From Dipetalonema caudispina (lineage: Eukaryota; Nematoda; Chromadorea; Rhabditida; Onchocercidae): DNA of 64,000 nucleotides. Position numbers and translations under genes: made by a program. Where the stretch lies: the NCBI GenBank assembly GCA_013365325.1, contig JABVXV010000001.1, positions 1,302,001 to 1,366,000 on the forward strand. Direction: 5' to 3'. Shown here piece by piece: positions 1 through 12,945 of the stretch. Below the pieces are notes generated by a model that was not told where the DNA came from, ran no database searches, and saw nothing but the letters and a program-made list of their open reading frames with translations. How positions within the stretch are numbered: the stretch's first letter is position 1; each line of letters starts with the position of its first letter.

Positions 1-538
1 AAACTTTGCATTTCATATGGTCTATATGCAAAAGTATTAGCATTACTATTCAAAATAAGTGGAATGCTTGGTTTCATAAAAAACAATTGAATTGGAATAG
101 TTCATTCGTACTTCTTATTCATCAGGCCAAATCTTTTTATGTTTTCATTGAAATTCCTTACTTTTAAAATAAATGGAACTCAATTGGAATCAGTTTAGCT
201 TTTCGATATTATACATTCTTTTAGGAAACGCTCTATTACAGGCTTAGATCATTAATTAATCACTGTAGTACTGCAATTAATTTATTGATAGATGAGGAGA
301 TAAAAGATTCAGTTATAGGCTTTTAGTGATAACTAATGACAAATTAACTGCCATAAATGACACATAAACCATTGCAAATAAAAGATGAAATTAGATCTTT
401 GAAAAATAACACATTAAAATTGAAAGAGGAGTAAATCTTCGAAGCATCAAGAAAGAATAAATCTTCAAATAAGTGTGGTAAGTACTTCATGCTGCCATTC
501 ATTTTTCGATTTCAAAATTTTCTATATTAGAATTTTAG
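1..538. other. Non-coding flank and intron upstream of the first visible tetraspanin exon
   Basis: AT-rich sequence with no open frame resembling the missing N-terminus of the tetraspanin that follows. The first visible exon begins at 539 after a TTTTAG acceptor and opens inside TM helix 1. The start codon and the first half of TM1 therefore probably lie left of the window. Confidence 0.5.
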
Positions 539-1736
539 GTAAGTGGCCTCGGTCTTGTAATTGCCGGTGCAGTACTACAATTGAAATACACCGGTTTACT
601 GGATATATTGGGAGATGAAAGATTAGCAACACCAATACTATTATTAGCTGCTGGTGCACTATGCTCCCTGTTGGGTTTTTTGGGGTGTTGCGGGGCAATC
701 CGGGAGAATTATTGTTTAACGGTAAGCTTTGCCGTCCTACTGACTTTGGTATTGACGATTGAAACAGCTATTGCTATCGCAGCTTATGCATTGCAGGAAC
801 CTCTACAAGTGAGCATTTTTTCGAGAATTTCACGAATTCTATAAAGTTATTTCAGTGATCATTTTTCATATTTAAATTCAATTTCACAAAATGATCATTT
901 ATCCCACGAATAAATGAATCGCTATGAGAAATAGAAAGAAAGTAATTTGAGTGTAAATACGTTTAATGTATTATTCTAAAATTTCAGGCTTCCTTATCAC
1001 AACAGCTAACATTGGGTCTACAGAGGTACAATCGTTCAGCAGGTGTCCGAATGGCATGGGATCAAACTCAAGAACAATTTGCATGTTGTGGAGTGCATAA
1101 TTATACAGATTGGAGTACTCCGCCAGATTCTTGTTGTATTAAGATTTTACCTGGTTGTCGATTAATTCAGCAAAATTTACAAACATCAGGTATGCTATCG
1201 TAGTAGACTACTTTTTTTTTTTTTTTGTTGAAAATTTGAACCATTATAATTATTCGTCGAAGTGAGAACAATTTTATTGAAAAAACTTTTTCATTGAATT
1301 ACTTCAACAAATCTCATTCTAACCATTTTACCAAACCATTGTATACTCTAAAACATTCAAGAAATATCTATTACATATGCAATAAGGCTAATTGATCCAA
1401 TTTATTATTTTGAACAAAAGAAGGTCTGATGAATTTCAACGTAAACCTCTTTCAAGACACGTATCGTATTAAATGATAAGATATTCTTGATAATAATTTC
1501 AATTTATCACAACGTTTTTCTTCTTTTTTGTATTGATGTATATTTAAAAATTTCCTTGAATGCATACAAATGTCATTTTAGGTTGCATGGAACGTTTGGA
1601 GCATTGGCTTATTCTAAACGCAGCAATGGTTGGAGGGGTCAGCGCGATCGTTGGCTCGTTACAGATAGTTGGGATTTGCTTTGCCTGTTGCTTATCCAAA
1701 TCGATATTAAAGGATTTTAATGATTCCTATTATTAA
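539..1736 (+). CDS. Tetraspanin family membrane protein, 5'-partial
   Basis: Three exons, 539-808, 988-1189 and 1582-1736 (stop TAA), join in phase and give 208 residues. Visible in order: the end of TM1 (VSGLGLVIAGAVLQL), TM2 followed by the family signature GFLGCCGAIRENYC, TM3, and a large extracellular loop. The loop carries FACCG, PPDSCC, PGC and a final GC just before TM4, which is the usual six-cysteine, three-disulfide tetraspanin pattern. TM4 (AAMVGGVSAIVGSLQIVG) is followed by a short tail starting CFACCLSK whose juxtamembrane cysteines could be palmitoylated. Tetraspanins organise plasma-membrane or endosomal microdomains with integrins, proteases and receptors. The 5' end is outside the window. 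The family call is secure; which nematode tsp gene it matches cannot be decided here. Confidence 0.93.
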
Positions 1737-4489
1737 TTAACGCCAATGATGTAACATTTCTTCCTTCAACGATGATCGTTCCTTTGGATTACTACATTTT
1801 GCGCCACTTATTATAACAAATACATTGTTCTATATGTAACTTAACTCAGCATAAGTATTTTGTGAATAATTTGTGTACGAGTGGAAAGATCACATTTAGC
1901 ATATATGCAGATAGATCACTTAAATTTACTCATTTCTAGTTGAAGACAAAATTAAATTACTCTAAATGAATTCAAAATCTGTTTGTAAAAATTGAAATAT
2001 AATCGAAGTTAGAAAACAATTAGTCAATGAATGCATGTGATAATGTGATCTGCTACTCGTATTCGATACGAATAAAATGGAATTTGAGCAGAAAAAAAAC
2101 TATCCAAACTTCATCAACGTTATGATATACATAACAGTTGAATAAAATGAAATGTAGAAAAAGACCCATAGAAATTTCCGGGATCTCTCAGATGAGTAAT
2201 AATTGGGAATGAAGAGATAATACTGATATAACTTACGATTGATATAATGTGTACGGTAAAAAAAAGACATGAATTCATTTTTTTTTTTTTTTTCTTTCGC
2301 TAATGTATTTCTTGTACACTTCATAAATTCAATTAAAAATAACTGTACAAAAAGAGAAATACAAAGAGAGGAGAGAATGAAGAAGCTAATAAAATTATAT
2401 ATTAATGAAAGAAAAAGAGGAAGAATAAGGAATGAAACACCCTGCTTGATAAATGGAGAATAACTTTTTGCAATAGTAATAATGATAATGATAATAACAA
2501 TGATAATGATAATAAAGGTAAGATACCTTGGATAGAGCTGTGTCATTAACGTGTGTATTCGCGCATTCGCAGGATGGGCCACTTCTTGCAATTTATCTTC
2601 TTTTTTTGGGGTCATCTTTTTTTTTTTTTTTTTGTTCATAGTTGACCTTTTCGGTTAATAATATTTCATTTTCATTTTAGATGGCTCATCCTGTGCACAT
2701 AGAAAGCAAACGATAAAATGACAAAATATAGCACAAAATGACCATTAAATTAGCACCCATTATTGTAATAGGCAGTAATAGCAAATATCTATAAATATTT
2801 TTTTCTTTTTTTTTGGCTGAATTCTCGAATTTTAAATTAAGAAATAAATTCCGAAAATATAAGTAAGCCAGAAATCTTCAGGAATCTATCTTTTTGATAC
2901 GTAAAACATTGATAAATAGGAATTAATGACTAAATTTTATTAACTCTCAAGCAAATTATTTAACTTCCATTCTATAGTTACTTCATCTCTTGCTGATTAA
3001 CAACAAAGTCATTCAATCAATCTTCCGTGAAGGAACTGAAATAAGTTAATAGTTGAATCTCTGACAAAAAAGAGAATTTTAGTTTATAACATATAATTTT
3101 GGCTGAAGAAAGATAAGGTAACTACGAAGTTAATAGAAGTGTTGCTACATATCTTCCAAAAATTGTATTGGTAGAAAGAAAAATAAATTAATTCACTGAT
3201 ATACACAAACTTGCATAGCAAAACACAATTGGATACAGAAGGATAATCGATGAAATCGAAAACATGACTTGCTAGAAAGATTCATTCAGCACCACGAATT
3301 TTGAAGCCGAGATGATAATGTTACCGGAGGTATATTCAAAAAGTTAAACAAAGATATCTCAGGGTTACTATCATCTCTTCCAGAACACTTACACCACACC
3401 ATCGGGAATAATCAGAACGAATTTTCAATTTTCTAAAATCAGCAGTGTGGTATCACTTGTCAAATTTTTAGCGATAGGCTTGTATCATCAAAATAGATTT
3501 TATCTATCATATCTTTGACATTCACTGTGATGGAATGTCCAATTAAAACAAGCCATGTTGTCTTAAATAAAAAATGAGAACAGATAGGCATATTACCACA
3601 AAGCAGCTACAGCCAATAACAAATAGAAGAAATTATAAAATCTGAATAATTCGTCATGAGAAAAGCTCAGAATCTTCATAAAAAAGAAAATTATTTTGGG
3701 AAACTCTGTCTGTCTTTGGGTATAGTCATTTGCTTGCATAAAAAAATGACACAATGTCATTCATTTCAGCAAATTTTTTTTTTTTTTTCATTTCCCTTTC
3801 TTGTGTAGACAATTCAGAATGATTTTCATAGTTTCACTAAAAAAAAATGAGCTAGAAAATGATTATTCGAGGAGTAAATTAACAGAAAATCTATCCTACT
3901 TTTTTTTGGTTTCTGTTAATTAAATGGAATATTGCTATATCTTAAGATAATAGATGACTTAGTATGAAATCAAAAATTTTTCCTGAAATTCTGGGCAAAA
4001 GTTTTTCAAGTTCTGTTACTTCTCTATTTCTTTCAATCTCTTCAATACCTTTGGAATAGTTTTAAAATAAACGAAGCAAAACCGCGAACTGACAAATCGG
4101 ACGCAGCTGGTTTCTTGCAACTGAACAATTATTCTTCCATCATTCAGTTTCCCTTCCCTTTTCTTCTCCTTCATCTTAAAAAAGATCAAAGTCTTGTTCT
4201 TCACCGCTCATCCTTGAAATTTAAATCAAAATTTTTTTAATTTTGACTCAGGAAAATTTCAGTGATATAATAGAAAGATATAGAAGTAACAAGCATTAAA
4301 ACTGAAAAACATAAAATTTTTCCGTACAAATCACATTTTGTATGACTTTTCTGAAGCAGTAAGTTAATGGTAAATTATTAGCAAATTCCAGGATGAAAGT
4401 AATTCCATCAGTATAAAAAGATTAGTATGGTGAAGCTAGAGGTAAACGTATAGGTACAGATGAGTTATTTATATCTATATATCAAATTT
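1737..4489. other. Intergenic, tetraspanin to Frizzled
   Basis: No exon was recognised on either strand. It should hold the tetraspanin 3'UTR (an AATAAA lies near 2070) and, from the right, the Frizzled 3'UTR. It includes a small ATAATG-type repeat near 2475-2515 and several T tracts (about 2279, 2617 and 3776). Open frames on both strands between 2100 and 2640 are low-complexity Lys/Ile-rich readings of these tracts. Confidence 0.6.
2475..2515. repeat. Imperfect ATAATG/ATAACA microsatellite
   Basis: Repeated units of ATAATG with a few substitutions, directly visible. No gene is associated. Confidence 0.8.
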
Positions 4490-7400
4490 CTAATGAACAA
4501 TGGTTGGTACTTGAGATCGGCCATGCACAATCCTGGCATATGCTTGTGAATAACTACTCAATGTTTTACTGCTACATACCCATACAGCACATGTTATACC
4601 GACTACAAGTTGCATTAAATATTTGAAAAAATAAATCAACAAATCCGGTGGTCTAACGTCTATTTGCGATACACACGTTTGACGTGGTTGTGCAAAACCA
4701 AAAGCAGCACGATCGGGACGTGTACATCGGATAGCCAACCAATTGGCCAACCAACTTTCCATCATAAATGCTTCGTAGACGATGCATGCAGCACTAACCA
4801 TTGTTGGAAGAGTATACATAAAAGCAAACGCTGATATCCGGAGCATTAGTTTCTCCAATTTCCGAATATTCTGGTCAATATCGCTATGCTTGAATTTGAT
4901 GTAGCGACGTATCCGAAGCATTGAAATAATGCCGCAACCCAACAGTAATAAACCAAGTGCTATAATTAGAAATCAAGGAGGGTTTTAATGTCGATATTAA
5001 TTATTTGTAATTATTTAGTGATATGGATGGCGAAGAATAATTCGGTTTAAGGATTTAAAATAAAATTTTAGTTTATAATCAAAAGATTGTTTCTATCCCC
5101 GAACGAGTGACTTCAAAAGTCACTCACGTTTTTCATCTCTTGTCAATGAACCAATATTTACATTCTATGTTATTATTGAAAAGTTACCTTGACTTCCTAA
5201 ATTTTCTCCTGTTAATTTATTTTATCGGTCGTTCGGTGATAGAAACAAATAAAATATGCATTGAAATTGTAAAAAAAAAAAGTGAAAATCACTCACCGAT
5301 GCATACGAACATTGGCACAAAGACAAAATTGAAAAGTGCGGATGGTTTCAAATTCCCTACTGAACAAATTCCTGTGAATAGATCACCATCGATAGTATTC
5401 GTAACAAGAATAATAATTGCTAGAAATGCTGGGATGCCCCAAGCAAGAACATGAAAATATGAGGCTAAGCTTTCAATTGATTCCTGGGCCCATTTTAAAT
5501 TTGCTGCCAAAAACCAAGCTAAACATAATATCACCCACCATACACCACTTGCCACGCTGAAAATATTCGAAATTTTTCTGAACTTTAAATTAGCCCTGCA
5601 TTAAAGTTATCAAAGTTATTCTGTTCAAAAAAAGATCTTTAAATTACATGACCTATTTAAAAATATCACACTATTTCTCATTTACAAAACTTTTGAATGC
5701 AGATTTCTGAGATTAATAGCAAATTAATCCTATTAGTCATTGTATTATCTACTAAATTATCTGCTAAATGATCCGAAATTAAGATTATTAATGAAACTAA
5801 CCTGAAATAATAATGTGTAACTGCAATAACAGTACAAGCGAAACTGTCAATACCCTGAGAAACAAGTGGACTATTACTGGCTGAAATAGCCGAACAGGAT
5901 ATTTTATCCTCAGCAACCAAACCAATCATATAGACGAGTGATATAAATAGATAGCATACTGCTAAATAATGGATAGGTCTAACTGGATAAGGAAAACGAG
6001 CCATATCGATCGAGAATGTTAATACTGTGAACAGTGAGCTGGCACAACATGCTACTGCCCAAGCACCTGAATTTAAAAGAATTTCTAAGATTATGAAAAA
6101 AGCCTAACTTTCATGATATCATAATCTTTTTCATTAAGTTAAGATAGATTAGATTTTAGATTTACATCAAATGTCTTTTTGTTTCTCAAAATATGAATCA
6201 GGAGAATAAATTTGAAGTGATAACCAAGAATACTTCATCATGATTGATCAAGTTGTTTTTTTTTTTTTTTTTTTTTTTTTTTTTGGTGACAGAAATACAA
6301 GTGAAAAAAAGAGGCGTTAAAAACTGGCTAACCTGTCCAAAATCGCAAATATCGTCTTATTCGAGTATCGAAAAACATTGGTACTAGATTATCAGCAGAA
6401 CACGGTAATGAGCATTGCTCTAATGTTGTGTTCGAAATTTTCAAAGAGTACCTTGATTTGCTAATAACCTTCAAAAATTATTAATTTAATTAAAAAATCT
6501 AATACAAAATCATAGCACTCTAACAAGCACCTCATCTTACAAGAATTTGTTCTTTTTGTGACTGAAAAATTTTTCCTTAATAAATAAATATAAATAATAA
6601 AAAGTTAAATTCAACTTGAGATAATGAAATAGGTTAGTATCATTATGATTTAAATGTACTAAGGTTATATTATTCCATCTTTGTAGAATATTAAGTAGAT
6701 CAATCAAATTGATTCATTTTATTGCAAAATCATCGTTACCTGCATAGTGTGCGGGCATTCAATTTGTGTAACCGGACTTCGCGATCGTGAATGTGGTGCT
6801 TCGGTGCTTGTATCCGATTTATTTTCTCCGACGCACATACCATCCACGGGAAAACGCTCGCAAGCCAACAAAGGTGGCCACTTGAAGCCAAATTTGTTCA
6901 TTAAATTTTCACAACCATTTTTAGCAGATAAACAAAGATGCCGGCATGGCGGTATCGGTCGCTCAAGTACAGTGCATACAGGTGCGTATATGGTACAAAG
7001 GAAAAATTTCAGATCTTCGCTACATTTCACCTGAAACATTTTTTTAATTTACAAGCTTTTTTTTTAGAAAAAATTTTTTTGACTTGAAAGGCTTCCTCTC
7101 CTGCTGCTTAATTCAATGATAATGAAGGAAAATCTTGCAGATTTCTAAATGTTTCCATTAGTTTCTGGACATTTTATTAAAATTTACATTTTTTATACCA
7201 CAAATTAAATTTCAACACGTCTAATCTATTACCAGCGAAATTCTACTTTGTAATATTAGTTATTAGCTGAGAAGAAATGTTCATTTGAAATTTCATGAAT
7301 TATGGGAAATCGGAAAATTAACTAAATTTGGAAAATCGTAGAACATCGGAAAATGAGGGAAATTGATCGGAAGATCGGTCGGAAAATGGAACGGAAATGG

Positions 7401-9307
7401 TAATGACTAAATGAGTAAATGATCGGGAATTGACTAAATCTTTTTATCCCAGCATATTCCAAATTTTATGATAATAATTATTTGTTAAAACGCAAGGAAA
7501 TTTTTCTAGAAGTATTAGTCAAGAATCTAACAGCAAAAATGGGTCAGAGCTATAAATGTAAATGGATGAATTCAACTTTTATAATAACCTTATACAGTTC
7601 TTGAATATTTCCTAAAAAAAAATTGAAAAGGTTACCTTAACCAAAGGTAAGAATTGATGGATCTCGAGGGAAGCGTCTTCTTCTTTGGTATGTCCCAAAA
7701 TATTCGGGAATAATGTCATGTTGTATGGTATATCCCGGCACATTTGCATCGTTATTGGGACGCATTTATCGTTTGCAGCTGCATTCTGAAACTTTCTACA
7801 CTAAATGACGAAGTTCATAAGTTTTTGAAAGTCTTGCAAATCTTCATCTTTCCTCATTAAAATACGACAAGGATGAAATAAAGGGAAATTTAGCGTGAAG
7901 TAATATGCATGAGTAAATAATTAAATCGAAAGATAAACAGAGAATAATGCTGAGATAACAAATGAGAGAGGTCAAGGTTCAATATGTTTAGTGTTCCAAT
8001 AAATATAAATTATGGCTTGATCGATGATCCATTTAATTATATTGTTATATGGGATGAATGATTTTATAATTAAAATGTTTAAAAATAAAGAATAGTTTTA
8101 AGACTTACTCTGGGCAAGAAGAGAGCATAGTTGACAGATAGTTGAATGATGAAGAATCTATTCAATTCTTACATATGTTGTAAGTAATTAAATCAATATA
8201 ATCAACAACAAATTAACAAATGTGTAAAATTGCAAATGAACCCCTATCTCGTAAAAAGTTGCCAATATCAAATAAATTGTCTCGTCCCGGCAGCTGGTCA
8301 CGAAATTTATTAGATTAAAAATAATGAACGACCGTTTCATTTTTCCACGTCGTAATTTGCTCTCGACGATATATTATTGTCGAAATAGGGGATTCGTCAA
8401 TTGAGTAGCAATAAAGCCATCAATTTTAACGAGTTATTTCAAATTTTACAGAGAAAAACGAAAGAAAACAAAAAAGAAAAAAAAAAAAAGAAACAACAAA
8501 ACAAGAAGTTTGTGCGCTATTGTACTTCTTGCGTTCCGCAGAAATTATCCTCATTTAACAACCAATAAACGCTTTCAAGAAATATAGTGCAACATTAAAC
8601 GCAACCATGCCATCAGCACCTCTTCTCTTCTTAAATCATTCCACATCTACCACAATGCAATACAATCGGTCATATGGGAATTATAATGAGAATATTACTT
8701 CAACTTTTCGTTTCTCTAATAAATTTAATTGGAGGAAGAAATTTCAACAATGTTATTTTTACTAAGACAAAAAATTAATTTATAAAATAGCACTAATCAT
8801 TACCTTTAGCATGTGAAAAATTTCAGTAAAATTAAGATGATTATGTTGAGCAAAAATTAGAGTGTATGTTACCTGAAGCATCTTATTACTGAGTATTTCC
8901 AACTTTAGTATGGCTTTTTTTTCTTTCTGATTAAAATTCTATTAATATAAATTTGTTGAAACTGTGAAAACTATCATGAGAGATGAAATAATTACCCGAT
9001 ACTTTTGACAGTAGCAACTTCATAACAAAAATTGTAAACGGAACGGTATGAACAAGTATCAATGCGGAAATAATAACTATATGATCGCATATTGCCGCAA
9101 GTAAAGCTGCCAATGAATTAAAGAAAATGAAATATGAATTATTTCAAAAGTTTGATTCTTATCAATGATAAATGATTGTTGTAATGAGGAAATGAAGAGT
9201 AAGTAAGAAAGCACAACCTGATATCCTTCGCTTACAATGGCCACATTAGCATCGATAGTATAAAATGAAAGATAAGCTGGGATTAGCATAAGCGTAACTG
9301 ATCGCAT
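4490..9307 (-). CDS. Frizzled-family Wnt receptor (seven-TM)
   Basis: Seven exons, 9218-9307, 7636-7785, 6740-7030, 6333-6468, 5802-6066, 5297-5556 and 4490-4959, join in phase to give 553 aa. A signal peptide (residues 1-20 or so) is followed by a cysteine-rich Wnt-binding domain, about 38-150, with hallmark blocks such as [28 protein letters not shown] and FGFKWP. The seven-TM core includes [19 protein letters not shown] after TM1, [12 protein letters not shown] after TM5, and [10 protein letters not shown] in TM7. The tail is very short and ends VPTIVH, which aligns with the end of vertebrate FZD7-type proteins. The Dishevelled-binding KTxxxW motif after TM7 reads KTLSSY (residues 529-534), with Tyr replacing Trp. 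In C. elegans the candidates are mom-5, mig-1, lin-17 and cfz-2; I cannot choose from sequence alone. The start is the ATG at 9307, directly before the hydrophobic leader. Confidence 0.95.
6256..6284. repeat. Poly-T run in a Frizzled intron
   Basis: An uninterrupted T run of about 29 on the plus strand (A run in the Frizzled transcript), within the intron between exons 6333-6468 and 5802-6066. Confidence 0.9.
7304..7440. repeat. Degenerate ATCGGAAAAT-type repeat cluster in a Frizzled intron
   Basis: Within the intron between the two CRD exons, the word ATCGGAAAAT or close variants recurs at about 7310, 7329, 7345, 7366, 7378, 7390 and 7421, with interspersed ACTAAAT words. The array is imperfect. 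It could be an old minisatellite or a cluster of protein-binding sites; the sequence does not decide. Confidence 0.55.
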
Positions 9308-10416
9308 TATTGATAGATAGTCTTCTTGCTTGTTACTGTTAACAGGGCATTACTGTTTTCATATTCATTCACAACCCAACAAGAACACAACACAGCACAG
9401 TAGTCGTCGTATCGCCGTTGTTAGTAGAGATTGTGATCATTCATTGCAGCCACTCTTTTTATCGCATTCCTGAAATCAAACGAATATGGCTATTGTCATG
9501 CTTAATATATCATCCTTATCGCAGTACCGATACCGGAGAGTAGAGCAATTTGTTACCAGAAATTGAATGTTTGAATTGAAAAGACTGATATCATGATGAC
9601 ATATAAAAAGTGACAGAAGTAGTCATGACAATATCAGGCAGATCAGACATCATTTCCCTTCTACAATAGCTACGGATACGGATGAATAGTAGATAACAGG
9701 TGAAATAATACAGCTTGATCGGCTGATTTATTCGATTATCAAATAACGTACGATTGGCAAAATAAATGGATGGATAGGGAAAGTTATTGGGAAATTGTGT
9801 GAAATTTTGAATGAATTCTTTTTAATCAAAAATCTTTTCCAGCTAAATTAAAATTTCAAATCAAAAAATGAGATAAGGAGATTTTAAATTGCATTTTGGA
9901 AGTTGATAAATCAAGAAAGTGAAAAGATTTGGTTAAACTGTATAGCTTCCATATAAATTGAAAACATATCTTCTTGAGGTGCAATGCTTTTGATCAAAAT
10001 AATTGGTAAATGTTGGATTTTATTACATCAAGGTGATGAAAATTTTCACTAAAATTTTAGCATTTTTGAAATCCTTTATCCATCATTATTAAGTGTAGAA
10101 AAAAGAGGAAATTTTTTACAATGATAAAGAACAATATTGAAATGAAGAAATATTGGATTAGTCTCACATTTTAGCATTTTCAATTATACTACAATCTTTT
10201 ACAGAAAAACAGTTAAATTTTCAACAGTAAATATTTATTTTGTCATTTTTGCAGAAGTTTTTTTTTTTCTTTTTTTCTTGGGGAGGGGGAGGAAAAAGAA
10301 AAAACAATAGAAGAATGATAAAATGGGTGAAAGGGGAAGTAACAAACCAGCAAGATGGCATCAGCAGTAGAATGACATGAAGAATGAGAACGAACTGTGA
10401 GATGAAGGAACACAAA

Positions 10417-10457
<41 letters not shown>

Positions 10458-10473
10458 CATCTATCTATCTATC
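10417..10473. repeat. ATCT tetranucleotide microsatellite
   Basis: About 14 tandem CTAT/ATCT units with one C substitution, directly visible. Confidence 0.97.
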
Positions 10474-12431
10474 CCGAGGCGATCCGTCAACCTTCATGAG
10501 AAATTTGTCACTTAAAAGTGCAAAAAGCTTTACCATCCCAAACCAATTCTCTTCACTTATTTGCTCACCCAAAAAATTCAAAGGAAGAAATAATAGACGT
10601 TACTATACGGAAAAGAAAAAATTATATTTACAAATATGCTACGGCATGTTAACCTATCAGTAAAGTGTGTAATGTGTGTGTTTCACGTGAGAAACGTCAA
10701 ACAAATTTCAATCAGCCTTTTTTCATGACGTTCTCAATGAAAAGAGGAAAAAAGTCAAGTACATCAGCGTATGCAATAAGCAATTATGTCAAGCTTTCAA
10801 ATTTCAAATATCAAAGCTTACGCAAGTTCAAACTAAAGGGGTAAAATTACTGAAGAGGTCAATGATCATCATAGAATGTGTTACATCAATGGAGATAAAT
10901 TTGTATCAGCAATTAATCTAATCATTTGCTTTGAAAACTGAAAAATAACTTATTAAGACAATCATCTCCCTCACTGTGTACAATAAAATAAAGAAAATCG
11001 ACTAATTAGTCTAAATATTCGAGTTATGATATCGAACTATTTCATTAGTTATAATAATTTAAGTAAAATGCAGGTTAAAAATGAAATTTCTAAGCAAATT
11101 AAAAGTGGAACTTTTGAATTTGTGCTTCTAATTAATAATAAAACAATAAAAAGGAGTTCCAGTAATTCATTTCCATCAGTGATATTCTTCACTACATGAA
11201 TGAGGAGTGGTATAATTTAAGATGCCAAGCAGTATTTCATATTTCAATATGCTATAGTTTATTTCCCTTCTAGAAAGGATGAAGGAAATTCAGCAGTATT
11301 TCAAAAAAGGATTCGTATAAGTCAATATTGGCCTTTTACTAATTTAATTTCATCTATTGGAAGCCTGAGAAACTAATGAATATCTTGTCATCAAATTCAA
11401 CTTCTGTATCTAATCAGATACTATGTGTACAACATTTATTAACGAGATGTTGAAGTAACTGCCCAAGAGAGATGAAGAGTGGAAATAAATTAAGTTTTCA
11501 TCAATTTATCCGATCTCATTGAATTATAAAATTTCATGAAGAAATTATTTATCCTTCCAACAAATGATAGTGCAATGTAGTGATTGACGCCATATCGGAT
11601 GAGATTACTTTAAATTGGTGGATATTAAACGATTTGAGAAACTTTTGGTGATCATTGAAAGATATTGAATTCTGGATGATTTGATAACAGAATTCGAAAT
11701 GGGGTGAATAATATTATTGCAGAAAATCATAGTCATCAATATCAAAAAAGATGGAAATGTGGACTTTTTCACCAACAAAAAATAAAAAGAGGAAAAAATG
11801 AAGCCAACAATGACTTCATTTCAAATAGCCTTTATGTATTTATTGAATTGTTCTTATAAAGCTCATTCGAAAAAAAAAAAAAAAAAACCCCTAAATGAAT
11901 TTATTTCCGAACGATAGCTTTCATCAATAAGCCTATTAATATGTTTAGAATTTGCTAAATGGTTGGAGGTAGAATTGGCCAAATGAGACGAGAAATGAGA
12001 GGATAACGACAGTAATGGTCATAACAATACATACTTCGGTTTGTTGATTAGATAGATGTAACTTTGATCATAGCTTTCCTTCTGATGTAATGAAGCTTTG
12101 TTCAATTTCAATAGATGACATAACACTTCGTTAAAAGAAAACAAATAAGCAACATTTTATCGGGTCGGTCATAAATTTTGTTCAATGAGCATTAAAGGGA
12201 TGGATGTGTTTGGAAGAGCCAACAATGAGACAAGCAAGACATAAATTAAATGTTACTAAGCCTTCCTCTCCCTTCCACCCCCTCTCTAAACGAAGTGCGC
12301 ACTACTACTATCCTACTACTTCTTGACCACTGCGGGTCGACCTCTCTCCATTGGTGATGTCCCCGTCCTCCCGCCGTATTTCAACCATTTGCTTGCTGAA
12401 AAGTGCCGAAAAGGAGACGAGCACTGTGATA

Positions 12432-12506
12432 CCACACACACACACACATACACACACACATACACACACACATATGTACAGACACACACACAGACACATA
12501 CATACT
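12432..12506. repeat. CA dinucleotide microsatellite with TA interruptions
   Basis: Alternating CA interrupted by TACA units. It creates spurious His/Thr and Val/Cys-rich open frames on the two strands. Confidence 0.95.
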
Positions 12507-12652
12507 GTCTTATAGTGAAGATGACCTTTACCCTTCGGTCTTTTCAGCAATGATAGATTGGATTAAAATGAGGAGAGAGATACTGGAGAAATGTGAGACA
12601 AAAGATTGTGAAGTAGATTCAATACAACTTTCCTTTTTTTCTTTTACCTTTC

Positions 12653-12672
12653 TTTCTCTCTCTCTCTCTCTC
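12653..12672. repeat. TC dinucleotide microsatellite
   Basis: About 10 TC units following a pyrimidine-rich stretch. Confidence 0.9.
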
Positions 12673-12838
12673 CTTACCAAAACAAAGAAATAACGGTTCA
12701 AAGCTATAGAAAGGGTCAGGAATGAATATTTGGACTGCGGGGAAGAGGAAGAAGAATAGAAAATAGTAAGCTGATGAGGCGGGGAAGAAAAGAATGATTA
12801 AGTGCCCTCTTCCAATTCCGCCTTCGTTTACTTCCATT

Positions 12839-12945
12839 TGATGGATGGTGGAAGGAATGGCTCAGACGACTGACTGGATGGTTGCAAAAGTCAGGCGGAA
12901 TCACAAGCAAACAATTTCTGGATGGATAGATGACTGGATGGAAGG
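12839..12945. repeat. Degenerate TGGATG/GATGGA repeat stretch
   Basis: Scattered TGGATGG words (for example at about 12839, 12874, 12919 and 12934) give cryptic simple-sequence composition and an open frame rich in Trp, Met and Asp on the plus strand. Confidence 0.6.

Noticed and set aside
2100..2639. 179-codon minus-strand open frame
   Set aside because: Made of poly-Lys and poly-Ile readings of A/T tracts and the ATAATG repeat; no domain and no splice-supported neighbours.
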